From NCBI GenBank assembly GCA_049323895.1, contig JBMOKT010000027.1, forward strand, positions 1-62,290: a stretch of 62,290 bases of DNA, given 5' to 3'. Positions 8,027-16,191 of this stretch are shown in pieces. The notes beneath the pieces are model-generated. The model made no database searches. It worked only from the letters and a program-made list of their open reading frames with translations, and was not told the origin of the DNA. This DNA is from JBMOKT01 sp049323895 (lineage in GTDB: Bacteria; Bacillota; Peptococcia; Peptococcales; BICA1-8). Position 1 is the stretch's first letter; each line of letters begins with the position of its first letter. The position numbers and the translations under genes are program-made.

Positions 8027-11000
8027 TTACATCCTCTCCTGGATTTTTTCGCCTGTTACCAATCTGGTGAAACGGGAGGAAAGCTTTTGTCCCCAGTCAT
8101 CTAGAATATAGTACATAACAGGGATGAGCACCAAAGTTACCAATGTAGAGAAAGACAGGCCCGCTACTACCGCTGTAGCCATGGGTGCCGACATTTCTGA
8201 ACCTTCTCCTATACCCAGTGCCTGGGGCATCAGGGCTAATACAGTTGTTAGGGTAGTCATTAAAATAGGACGCAATCTCGTGGGACCGGCTTTGAGGATA
8301 GCTTCCTTCTTCTCCATGCCCCGGCTCCGCAAGGTATTAATATAGTCAACTAAAACTATAGCATTGTTTACAACAATCCCCGCCAGCATAATTACCCCAA
8401 TAAATGTAGGAACACTAAAGGTTCTGCCGGTAATTAAAAGTCCTCCTACAATTCCAATCAGCGTTGGCGGTACACTAAACATAATGATAAAAGGATAAAG
8501 TAGTGCCTCAAATTGAGCGGCCAAAATCATATAAACAATTATAATGGCCAGGATTAATGCCAAGCCTAAACTCTGGAAAGATTCCATCATTTCCTTATTG
8601 GCACCGCCAATTTCATAATCATAGCCCATAGGCATGGGGATCTCTGAAATTGCTTTTATTACATCAGCATTGACACTTTTTAAGTCCCTACCGAAAATAT
8701 CCCCCGAAACAGTAACCTGCCTGGACTGATTATCCCTGGTTATTTTTGTGGGACCTACACTGTATTCAATTGTTGCAACCTCCTCCAAAGGCACATTGTA
8801 CCCCGCCATGGAAGGTATCATTAATCTGTTGAGACTCTCCAGATTTTTTCTGTCAATCTCAGGAATCTGCACCCGGATGTCCAGCTCTTCTCCACCGGTT
8901 CTATATCTGGAAGCAACTGCTCCCTGCAAGCCGGATCTCACTGTCTGAGAAATCTGATAGGAGGATATTCCGTAAAATGCCGCCTTTTCTCTATTTACCT
9001 TGAGGGCTACTTCCGGGTTACCATCGGCAAGACTTGTGGTAACCTCCCTAGTCCCAGGTATTTCTTTAATGGTGTCGGCAAACTGTTGGGCAATATCTCG
9101 TAATTCATCCAAATCATCACCTTTGATGATAATTGAGATAGGTGCCTGACCCCCCATACCACCATCATCGGCTTTTACAGTTATTTTGGCTCCGGCTATA
9201 TCGGTAATCTTGGAGCGTATATCATCAACTACCTCATCTATTCCCCTATCTCTCTGACTCTTGGGTACTAATCTGCTTACTATGTTTGCCAGGTTGCTGC
9301 CTTCACCAAAACCGCCGGTCATCATTCCGCCCTGGTTTCCTACACTGATAAATATAGATTCTACTTCCGGCATGCTGGCTACAACCTTTTCTACCTTATT
9401 AACTACCAAGGTTGTTTCTTCTAAAAGGCTGCTGTTAGGCAGTTGAATATCCACGGTAAAGTATCCGTTATCTTGTTTAGGCAGAAATTCCATTCCCACC
9501 ATGGGGATTAAAGCACAACTGGCAATAAACATTATCAGGGTAAAGATAATCACTGTTTTTCTTCTGTTTAAAGCAAATCCGAGCAGTCCTTGATATTTTA
9601 CATCCAGTTTTCCTAAAAGCTGGGCCCATTTTTTACTCAAACGCTGTAGAGGGTTTTGGGATTTGCCATGACCATTGCCGTTCTCCTCAACGATCAGAAG
9701 CTTAGAAGACAGCATAGGTATAAAGCTCAAAGCGACAATTAGGGATGCCACTAAGGAGAAGGAAACCGTCAAGGCTAATGGTCTGAACAACTGGGATGCT
9801 AAGCCTTCCACGTAAACAATGGGGAGGAAAACAGCTACTGTGGTTAATGTAGAAGCTACCACCGCTGTACCCACCTCAGAAGCACCCTGCTTTGCCGCTT
9901 CTATGCGGCTGTAGCCCTCCTGGCGCAGCCGGTAGATGTTTTCTAAAATAACTATGGCACTGTCTACCATCATCCCTATCCCCAGGGCTAATCCCCCCAG
10001 GGAAAGCATATTTAAGGTTAATCCGCTGAAATATATCAAAATAAAGGTTGTAATTATGGAAATCGGAATGGCTGTACCTATTATCAGTGTACTTCTGACG
10101 CTGCGCAAAAACAGCAGCAATACTATGATAGCTAATAAGGCACCTATATAACCGTTCTTAACCACCTGATTTATGGCCTGGCGTATAAACTCCGCCTGGT
10201 CAAAGGCTGTTTTAATTTGGATATTAGCAGGCAGCTGCTTTTTAATCTCTTCCAGTTCCTTTATTATCTGGTCGGATATTTGTACCGTGTTGGCATCACT
10301 TTGTTTTTGAACATTTAAGCTTATACTGGGAACTCCGTTTAACATGGAGAACATTCTCTGATTTTTGTATGTATCTTTAATATTTGCTAAGTCCGCAAGC
10401 TTAATGGTGCCTCCACTTTTCAAAGGAATTAAAATGTTGCCTAAATCCTGCAGGCTTTGGAATTCACCCTTAACCCGTACTAGATAGTCCTTTGCGCTCT
10501 GTTCTACATAGCCGCCGGAGGTATTGTTGTTCTCACCTCTGATGGTGTTAGCCACGTCGTCAATGCTTAAGCCATAGGCAACAAGCTTTTGGGGGTTAAT
10601 CTCCACCTGAATCTCCCTGACTTTCTCCCCTGCCATATATACTGAAGCTACACCGTCAATTCTTTCTAGACGTGGTTGAATTTTGTCTTCTACAATCTGC
10701 TTTAATTCTGCAAGATCCTGGTCGCCGGAAATACCCAGCATCATAATAGGAAATAAATCCATACTCATCTTGAAAATCATGGGTTCGCCCACATCAGCAG
10801 GTAGGTATGGTTTAATAAAGTCTACCTTTTCCCGCATCTTAATTGTCTTGTCATCCATATCAGCCCCCCAGCCAAACTCAACCATAACCGTGGCTGATCC
10901 TGGAGAACTCTCCGATACTATTTTTTTAACACCATTGATAGTTCCTATTTGCCCTTCTATAGGGCGGGTAACCAGTTTTTCTATTTCCTCCGGCCCTACC

Positions 11001-11158
11001 CCTTCATATTCCAAGATGATTAAGGCCCCCGGGTAATTTATTTCCGGATAAAGGTCGATAGCCAGCTTTGATAGAGACACCACTCCCAAAAGCATGATGA
11101 CCAAAACAAGCATCAAAATCCCAATAGGCCTATTAACTGATAGGTTTGAAAGCTTCAT
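8027..11158 (-). CDS. RND-family efflux transporter, inner-membrane pump
   Basis: 1043 residues, the standard size of HAE-type RND permeases (AcrB/MexB/YerP relatives). N-terminal NRPIGILMLVLVIMLLG is membrane segment 1, followed by a large extracytoplasmic loop, and the second half repeats this plan. The motif GIGMMVDSAIVILENIYR (near residue 395) carries the aspartate expected for proton coupling in membrane helix 4. The ATG overlaps the adaptor stop codon by one base (TAATG), indicating translational coupling. In monoderm Firmicutes such pumps export lipophilic compounds or antibiotics; the substrate cannot be told from sequence. Confidence 0.94.
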   Translation of the reverse strand: MKLSNLSVNRPIGILMLVLVIMLLGVVSLSKLAIDLYPEINYPGALIILEYEGVGPEEIEKLVTRPIEGQIGTINGVKKIVSESSPGSATVMVEFGWGADMDDKTIKMREKVDFIKPYLPADVGEPMIFKMSMDLFPIMMLGISGDQDLAELKQIVEDKIQPRLERIDGVASVYMAGEKVREIQVEINPQKLVAYGLSIDDVANTIRGENNNTSGGYVEQSAKDYLVRVKGEFQSLQDLGNILIPLKSGGTIKLADLANIKDTYKNQRMFSMLNGVPSISLNVQKQSDANTVQISDQIIKELEEIKKQLPANIQIKTAFDQAEFIRQAINQVVKNGYIGALLAIIVLLLFLRSVRSTLIIGTAIPISIITTFILIYFSGLTLNMLSLGGLALGIGMMVDSAIVILENIYRLRQEGYSRIEAAKQGASEVGTAVVASTLTTVAVFLPIVYVEGLASQLFRPLALTVSFSLVASLIVALSFIPMLSSKLLIVEENGNGHGKSQNPLQRLSKKWAQLLGKLDVKYQGLLGFALNRRKTVIIFTLIMFIASCALIPMVGMEFLPKQDNGYFTVDIQLPNSSLLEETTLVVNKVEKVVASMPEVESIFISVGNQGGMMTGGFGEGSNLANIVSRLVPKSQRDRGIDEVVDDIRSKITDIAGAKITVKADDGGMGGQAPISIIIKGDDLDELRDIAQQFADTIKEIPGTREVTTSLADGNPEVALKVNREKAAFYGISSYQISQTVRSGLQGAVASRYRTGGEELDIRVQIPEIDRKNLESLNRLMIPSMAGYNVPLEEVATIEYSVGPTKITRDNQSRQVTVSGDIFGRDLKSVNADVIKAISEIPMPMGYDYEIGGANKEMMESFQSLGLALILAIIIVYMILAAQFEALLYPFIIMFSVPPTLIGIVGGLLITGRTFSVPTFIGVIMLAGIVVNNAIVLVDYINTLRSRGMEKKEAILKAGPTRLRPILMTTLTTVLALMPQALGIGEGSEMSAPMATAVVAGLSFSTLVTLVLIPVMYYILDDWGQKLSSRFTRLVTGEKIQERM

Positions 11159-12216
11159 TATTTTTCACCCCGTCCCACAACTTTTACAGGGTCTCCTCTT
11201 ACCACATCTTCATTGCCCTTGGTTATTACCTGATCTCCAGGGTTAATGCCCCTAATTATTACTGTTTCTTTTCCGTCAGTAATGCCTGCCTCTACTTCTT
11301 TCTCAAATGCTTTGTCATCTATTACTATAAATACTTTAGAAATATTATCCCGCTGAATTACTGCCTGGGCAGGTACAATCATTACATCGGGCTGCACGTC
11401 TGTGACAATTTCTACCTCGGCATACATACCAGCCTTGATTATGTTCTCCTTGTTTTCAAGGACAACAGTGAGGGGGTATGCCTTTGTCCTATTATCCATA
11501 GTAGGGCTGATGCTCTTTATTTTTCCGGTAAATATTTTAGTTCCTGCCGCAGGGATTAATATCTGCACTTCGTCCCCTTCTACCAGTTTATTAACCTGCG
11601 TTTCATTTATGCTGCACTTTATTTCCAAAGTATCAATATCAGCAATTTCGGCAATGGGAGTCTGGGCAGAGGCCAAATTCCCTGCCTGTGCCGGCACAGA
11701 TGTCACCACACCGCTGATAGGTGTTGTAATAATTGTATTGTTATACGCTAGTTCTTGAGCATCCAGGGCATTTTTAGCCTGGCTTAAGGCAACTTCCAAT
11801 TGTTCCATGGCTGACTGGGGCACAGCTCCCGCTTCAAAAAGGACCTTGTTTCTTTCATAATTTCTTAAAGCATCCTCATATGTGGTACGGGCGGAGTTAA
11901 GCTGAATAGAAATAGTGCTCTGGTCTAAAACCGCAATAGTCTGACCGACAGACACTCTAGTCCCTACCTCCACACTGATATTTACTATTTTTTCAGCCCC
12001 TGCCACTTTGGGTATCAAGGTTATTGATGATTTGGGCTCAGTCGTTCCGCTTAAAACAATAGCTTTCCTAAATACACCCTTACGTACCTCGGCAACTTCT
12101 ACCGGCATCTGTTTTTCCTTTGCCGGTTCCTCTACCTTTTTCTGTCCGCAGCCAAAGCTCGTCAGTGCAAATATTGAAATCAGAACTAAGATGGCAATCT
12201 TCCTTATGTACTCCAC
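11158..12216 (-). CDS. RND efflux adaptor (membrane fusion) lipoprotein
   Basis: 352 residues. Signal peptide with lipobox ending FGC (lipid-modified cysteine 23). Then the HlyD/AcrA-type plan: beta-barrel strand, lipoyl half (VGTRVSVGQTIAVLD, about 83-97), a helical hairpin (about 100-155), second lipoyl half (TTPISGVVTSVPAQAGN), beta-barrel and C-terminal membrane-proximal domain. Start is GTG 12216 with AAGGAG nine bases upstream. First gene of the operon, coupled to the pump by a one-base overlap. Confidence 0.93.
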   Translation of the reverse strand: MEYIRKIAILVLISIFALTSFGCGQKKVEEPAKEKQMPVEVAEVRKGVFRKAIVLSGTTEPKSSITLIPKVAGAEKIVNISVEVGTRVSVGQTIAVLDQSTISIQLNSARTTYEDALRNYERNKVLFEAGAVPQSAMEQLEVALSQAKNALDAQELAYNNTIITTPISGVVTSVPAQAGNLASAQTPIAEIADIDTLEIKCSINETQVNKLVEGDEVQILIPAAGTKIFTGKIKSISPTMDNRTKAYPLTVVLENKENIIKAGMYAEVEIVTDVQPDVMIVPAQAVIQRDNISKVFIVIDDKAFEKEVEAGITDGKETVIIRGINPGDQVITKGNEDVVRGDPVKVVGRGEK

Positions 12217-12247
12217 GATAACCTGCTCCTTTACTCTATAAACTCGT

Positions 12248-12263
12248 CCGACCAGTCAGTCGG
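12248..12263. promoter_or_regulatory. Candidate TetR-family operator, RND operon
   Basis: CCGACCAGTCAGTCGG, an imperfect inverted repeat (CCGAC...GTCGG), starting about eleven bases after the -10 box, so a bound repressor would block transcription. On the minus strand its core GACTGACTGGTCGG matches GACTAGCTGGTCGG at 56612-56625 in 12 of 14 positions. Confidence 0.75.
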
Positions 12264-12274
12264 CATACATTAGT

Positions 12275-12303
12275 ATTCTAATACCGTTATATAAGGCTGT
12301 CAA
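12275..12303 (-). promoter_or_regulatory. Sigma-A promoter of the RND operon
   Basis: Minus strand: consensus -35 TTGACA (12298-12303), 17-base spacer, -10 TAGAAT (12275-12280). The start site would fall near 12268, just before the operator. Confidence 0.8.
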
Positions 12304-12304
12304 C

Positions 12305-12339
12305 ACAAAAAGGGGTAAAATTTACACAAATTTTACCCC
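12305..12339 (-). terminator. Terminator after truncated nucleotidyltransferase
   Basis: Perfect stem GGGGTAAAATTT / AAATTTTACCCC with a very short loop, followed on the minus strand by TTTTT. It separates the upstream remnant gene from the RND promoter. Confidence 0.8.
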
Positions 12340-12353
12340 ATCATATATGCAGC

Positions 12354-12527
12354 TTAACACATGCTGCAGGTATCACTTAAAGGTCCATTTTTACCACTTA
12401 CCATAGAACCAAATAAATAGACTGTTATCAATGATGCAGAATATTTCTCCAACCTTTGTTCAACTTGTCCCAACCTTTCAGAAAAATTACTTATATCAAT
12501 TTTTATCTTTTTCTCATCAAAATACAT
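12354..12527 (-). pseudogene. Truncated MNT-type nucleotidyltransferase (57 codons)
   Basis: A short frame from ATG 12527 encodes 57 residues ending in VYLFGSMVSGKNGPLSD then TCSMC and stop. The string matches the start of the GS-x-DxD active site of minimal nucleotidyltransferases (compare YLFGSHSRGTANPLSD at 15222-15665), but it breaks just before the catalytic Asp-x-Asp. The rest of the domain is absent before the terminator. It is a remnant related to the MntA antitoxins nearby. No HEPN partner remains. Confidence 0.7.
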
Positions 12528-12565
12528 ATTTCTAACCTGCTTTCATTAATTCCATATTCTGGTTT

Positions 12566-12594
12566 CATTATAACACAAAACCAAGCCAAAGCAA
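12566..12594 (-). promoter_or_regulatory. Candidate promoter upstream of the remnant
   Basis: Minus strand: TTGCTT, 16-base spacer, TATAAT (near 12568-12573), about 40 bases before the remnant's ATG. It overlaps one arm of an inverted repeat (AACCAAGC / GCTTGGTT, about 12579-12614), which could instead be a terminator for upstream transcripts. Confidence 0.4.
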
Positions 12595-12892
12595 TCAACA
12601 TGCCTCAGCTTGGTTTATTCTAGTTACTTTAACCCCTGTCATCGCGAGCACAGCGCGGCGATCTCCGCTTTTATTCTTTCCTTTACCTGTCATGCAGAAT
12701 GTCACATTAGCCTACCTTTACCTTTACCCTCTACCTTTACCTTCGCGCAGCGAGTCACTGGTCACCTGTCACTTGTTTTTCGGCGTCACGGTAGCACATC
12801 ACAATTAATTGCCATTCATCGGACACGTCCTGAAAGCTTAACATTCATGATGACACGTCTTTTACTAGCCACCAGCCACTAGCCACTGACCC
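12595..12892. repeat. Gene-free interval made of short repeats
   Basis: About 300 bases downstream of the FAD oxidoreductase with no credible gene. It contains the inverted GAGATCGC-type repeat (12638-12667), GTCAC units (12752-12770), a TTCATCGG fragment (12813-12830) and CTAGCCACCAGCCACTAGCC repeats (12864-12892), all related to repeats elsewhere in the window. It reads like a patchwork of repeat insertions. Confidence 0.55.
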
Positions 12893-14704
12893 TTAATTCT
12901 TACCCACAAGATACCTATACATATTCGCCACCAGCATCGTCACTTCCGCCGCCTGAGGCTGCTTACCCTTGTCAGCAAAGTAAGGATTCAGCTCATCAGT
13001 CATTATGCCTTTTTCAAGCAGCACTTCCCTAGCTTCCTCAAAAGAACCAACCTTTACGCCTAATCCCAGTACCGTACTTTTTAGTATCTCTTCATTTGTT
13101 GGTTTATCAGACACCTCAATATAAGCCTCAGGTGTTTTACCTGCTTTCTCCAAAGTCCTGTTAATTAGGTTCTGGAACCTCCACTTGCCCATGGGCTCCT
13201 CTAAGCGATAATCATTGCTGTAGCCGCCGTCTAAAAGCCCCAGCCCCCTTATTGCTTTTACGCCCTCATATGCCCAATGATCCACAACAGGTTCCTTTAT
13301 TTCAAAAGGCTTCAGGTATGCTCCTTGGGCTATAAGCCTGTCCTGAACTGTTTTAATGGCTTCCTCAGACCTTGTCATTTCCCTAAAGGAAATATTATTT
13401 TTAATTGAATAAGCACAGGCAACACCGGCAGCATCACCCTCCGCCATCCCTATAGGGATTACCCTGGCACTGCCCGCAGCCAAAGACTTATATGAAGCAC
13501 TCCGCCCCACAACAAGTAGGTTTTCCACCTTTAAAGGCACAAGGCTTCTAAAAGGTATGCTGTATCTGTCAGGATTACCGATAATAGTTCCCCAGCGCTG
13601 TTTTACAGTGGGCTGAACATCTACAGGATAGCTGCCGATTGCAATCCGATCCCAGTGATCCCTATTTTCCAGCACATCATCAATGGTCAATTGGTATTCC
13701 CCAATAATATGCCTGCTTTCACGCACATAAAGTTGTTCCGCAGTTCCCACTAGTTCTGCTTTTTCAAAGCCCACAAACTTTTCCCTTACATAAGGCAAGA
13801 TGTATGCTAGTTCCTTCTTGGCTCTATCAATACCGGCTTGTCTGCTGGCAGGGTCTAAAACATCAACACCAAAAATAACCAAGGCATTTATCAGCACATT
13901 GCCATTATCCTGTCTGGCAGCATTAAAGCCCCTTAAGCGCATTAATTCATCCTTAGGCTCGTAGCTAAATCCTTCGTCTGTATAACCCCAGGCCGATTTG
14001 CTGTCTGCACCTGTATGATCATTTCCGTCACCTTTTAAGTACTTTACAACCTTACTCCAATCAACATTTGTCAATTCAAAAACCAGGGTTACACCCATCT
14101 GCCGGTCCTTTTCACCAATATCCTCACCAGCAAAAGTATAGGGTACACCACTGGCAGCTGCTACATCAGCATCTACAGTTGCATCAATCAGCCTTTTGCC
14201 GTAGTATTCTTTTACTTGCCCCTCTTCCTCCACTTTAACACCGACTAATTTATTGCCTTCTATTATAGGCTCTGCGAATTTAGTATTAAGCTTTAATACA
14301 ATAGACCTCTGCTTGTCCACCATATCCTTAAAGACAGCCTTAGCTTCCTCCACATCAAAAGCAGTACCTCCTACCCTATCATGGAATTCTTTGAAAATTC
14401 CCTGGGTCAATAGGGTACCGTCACGCCCGTGGTTCATATCTATGAAATTAAGCTTGCCTAGTGTCATAAGACCGCCTAAAGCATTATCATCCTCAATCAA
14501 TAATACTGTCAGCCCATTTCTTGAAGCTGATACCGCCGCAGCCACACCCTCCGGCTCGCCGCCTACTACAATAACATCAAACTTGTTATCCGTAGGGGGC
14601 GGGGGTCCTGGGTTAACCTTTTGCTTTTTAGGCGTACAACCAAGTACAAGCAAAGCAGTTAAGATTAAAATTCCAAACAATATAAACGTTCTTTTCAAGA
14701 ACAA
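12893..14704 (-). CDS. Lipoprotein FAD-dependent oxidoreductase
   Basis: 603 residues. Signal peptide ends with a lipobox (LVLGC, cysteine 23), so the protein is predicted outside the membrane. Residues about 43-75 form a dinucleotide-binding fold (VIVVGGEPEGVAAAVSASRNG then LLIEDD), as in the FAD-dependent oxidoreductase family PF12831. The middle third matches that family (DATVDADVAAASGVPY, RESRHIIGEYQLT, IPIGMAEGDAAGVA). The C-terminal 130 residues look like degenerate SLH-like repeats (DHWAYEGVKAIRGLGLLDGG, then YFADKGKQPQAAEVTMLVA). The substrate is unknown. It is monocistronic and followed by short repeats. Confidence 0.8.
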   Translation of the reverse strand: MFLKRTFILFGILILTALLVLGCTPKKQKVNPGPPPPTDNKFDVIVVGGEPEGVAAAVSASRNGLTVLLIEDDNALGGLMTLGKLNFIDMNHGRDGTLLTQGIFKEFHDRVGGTAFDVEEAKAVFKDMVDKQRSIVLKLNTKFAEPIIEGNKLVGVKVEEEGQVKEYYGKRLIDATVDADVAAASGVPYTFAGEDIGEKDRQMGVTLVFELTNVDWSKVVKYLKGDGNDHTGADSKSAWGYTDEGFSYEPKDELMRLRGFNAARQDNGNVLINALVIFGVDVLDPASRQAGIDRAKKELAYILPYVREKFVGFEKAELVGTAEQLYVRESRHIIGEYQLTIDDVLENRDHWDRIAIGSYPVDVQPTVKQRWGTIIGNPDRYSIPFRSLVPLKVENLLVVGRSASYKSLAAGSARVIPIGMAEGDAAGVACAYSIKNNISFREMTRSEEAIKTVQDRLIAQGAYLKPFEIKEPVVDHWAYEGVKAIRGLGLLDGGYSNDYRLEEPMGKWRFQNLINRTLEKAGKTPEAYIEVSDKPTNEEILKSTVLGLGVKVGSFEEAREVLLEKGIMTDELNPYFADKGKQPQAAEVTMLVANMYRYLVGKN

Positions 14705-14750
14705 ATCATTCCTTTCTATTTATGTTCTAGTTAAGTATATAAAGGGGAAA

Positions 14751-14791
14751 TAAAAAAAGTCAACAAAGTTTCATTGGAAACTTTATTGACT
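14751..14791 (-). terminator. Terminator after hepT (copy A)
   Basis: Stem AGTCAACAAAGTTTC / GAAACTTTATTGACT with a four-base loop, followed on the minus strand by a run of seven T. It ends the mntA-hepT transcript 25 bases after the hepT stop. The stem is nearly identical to the terminator at 18666-18710. Confidence 0.85.
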
Positions 14792-14815
14792 GCATTTCTC
14801 AATTGCAAATAACCA

Positions 14816-15250
14816 TCATTGCGAATCGATATACTCCACCACATAGCCAGCAAATATCCTAAAATCCTCAAGGTTATTATTCATTACATCCACAACTATT
14901 TGAAAATCAATTGTGCCATATTCATGAACTAAAATATTTCTGAAACCTGCCATACCTTTTACCCTTTCAGTAAATTCACGGGGGATAATTCCCAGGTCCG
15001 CCAATTTCACAAATATATCAGTATACTCCTCTACGGCAATTCCCTCATCTGCAAGGATATGATTACCTATATCTAAAATCACCTGAATACTTAGCTGCAA
15101 ACCCCTTTCAATAATCCATGCCTTCTCCATATTTCCTTCTATCTCATTAAGTGTAACCGATTGATATTTTGCTAATTGCTTTAAATATTGGTCAAGCTGT
15201 TTTAGCTTTCTCTCAACAACATCAACTTCTACCAATTTGTCCACCTCCAA
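14816..15250 (-). CDS. hepT: HepT-type HEPN toxin (intact)
   Basis: 144 residues, all-helical DUF86/HepT family. The C-terminal RNILVHEY is the RX4HXY motif: Arg and His form the ribonuclease active site of HEPN toxins, and the Tyr is the residue that the partner MntA adenylylates in characterised pairs. Its 5' end overlaps the 3' end of the nucleotidyltransferase gene by 29 bases, the usual antitoxin-then-toxin coupling. The real start may be an internal codon, since the first residues lie inside the overlap. Likely function: MntA-neutralised RNase in stress response or phage defence. Confidence 0.88.
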   Translation of the reverse strand: MEVDKLVEVDVVERKLKQLDQYLKQLAKYQSVTLNEIEGNMEKAWIIERGLQLSIQVILDIGNHILADEGIAVEEYTDIFVKLADLGIIPREFTERVKGMAGFRNILVHEYGTIDFQIVVDVMNNNLEDFRIFAGYVVEYIDSQ

Positions 15251-15665
15251 AAGTTCCTTCTTTCAATCGTTTACGGAGATAGTATTTTTGTATGTTTAAT
15301 ATGGGTTTGAAATCCATGTGTTTCCGTAATACTTCTCGATGAAAGCGTACCCGTTCTAGTTCAGATTTGGCAAAGAGCAGCTTCCCGTCTTTAAGCACAT
15401 TAAAACACAATAATATTGGTGCATTATTTAATACTATTACATCTGCCTTCTTACCCAGTACACTTTGCAGCTGTTGCAGGAGATTACTTTTATAACCGTA
15501 TGACATTTCATTGCCTGGTTTCTTACTCGTATCCAAAAATACCGCAATATCAATATCGCTTAAAGGATTAGCAGTACCTCTACTGTGAGATCCAAAAAGA
15601 TATGCAAAGACTATTTCTTCCCTGTCCTCTAAAAGATTCCGCATCCTCTCCATTAATTGATCCAT
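15222..15665 (-). CDS. mntA: MntA-type nucleotidyltransferase antitoxin
   Basis: 147 residues. The active-site motif GSHSRGTANPLSDIDIAV (about 25-42) holds the Gly-Ser and Asp-x-Asp expected of a working minimal nucleotidyltransferase. Characterised family members transfer AMP to the Tyr of the RX4HXY motif in HepT and so silence it. The partner gene follows with a 29-base overlap. This pair looks intact and active. Confidence 0.9.
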   Translation of the reverse strand: MDQLMERMRNLLEDREEIVFAYLFGSHSRGTANPLSDIDIAVFLDTSKKPGNEMSYGYKSNLLQQLQSVLGKKADVIVLNNAPILLCFNVLKDGKLLFAKSELERVRFHREVLRKHMDFKPILNIQKYYLRKRLKEGTFGGGQIGRS

Positions 15666-15741
15666 ATTATCACCTATTAATCTTCCATATTATGATTAGA
15701 TTGTAACACTAAAAAAGCCTCAATTTCTATTTCTAATTCAT

Positions 15742-15792
15742 TCTCAATTGTTTTTGTTCACTTTTCATTCTCAATTTTCAATTCTCAATTGC
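15742..15792 (-). repeat. 3'-end-associated AATTGAGAATTGAAA repeat, copy 2
   Basis: The repeat starts inside the last codons of the second hepT gene (the residues AIEN and stop are spelled by GCAATTGAGAATTGA) and continues for some 40 bases downstream. Confidence 0.5.
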
Positions 15793-16191
15793 CTTTATCA
15801 TTCTTCCAGCAAACTCCTGCATATCACCCAAATGGAATTGGATAATTCTTTCAATAATTTCGATCTTGATATTCTGGTAATCAGGAACCGCAACATTTCT
15901 AAAACCAACCATGGCTTTTAACCGCTCACTAATGTGGTCATCCATTATCCCATTATCCTTTAGAATATCAAATACTTCCCGACTTGTTTGAGGAACACCC
16001 AGTTTCTTTTCAGATACTATATGCATAGCCAAATCTATACAGGCTTCACAAGCTCGCTGAATGTTTAAGATAATCGAATCCTGCTTTGTATAGTTTTTTA
16101 AATTTTCAGTGTCACAATTATACTCCTCATGGATTCTAGTGATACACCGTTCAATTACTTGGGACTTATTAATGATAATATCCTTATCCAT
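15778..16191 (-). CDS. hepT: HepT-type HEPN protein with altered active site
   Basis: 137 residues, full HepT length with the conserved family blocks (SIILNIQRACEACIDLAMHI, LGVPQTSREVFDIL, LKAMVGFRN). The catalytic motif reads RNVAVPDY where the family has RNxAVHxY: the histidine is replaced by proline, a one-base change (CAT or CAC to CCT or CCC; CCT is seen). The Arg and the Tyr are kept. The RNase activity should be lost, while adenylylation of Tyr may still be possible. It overlaps the preceding mntA by eight bases. Its extreme C-terminus is spelled by an intergenic repeat. Confidence 0.88.
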   Translation of the reverse strand: MDKDIIINKSQVIERCITRIHEEYNCDTENLKNYTKQDSIILNIQRACEACIDLAMHIVSEKKLGVPQTSREVFDILKDNGIMDDHISERLKAMVGFRNVAVPDYQNIKIEIIERIIQFHLGDMQEFAGRMIKAIEN

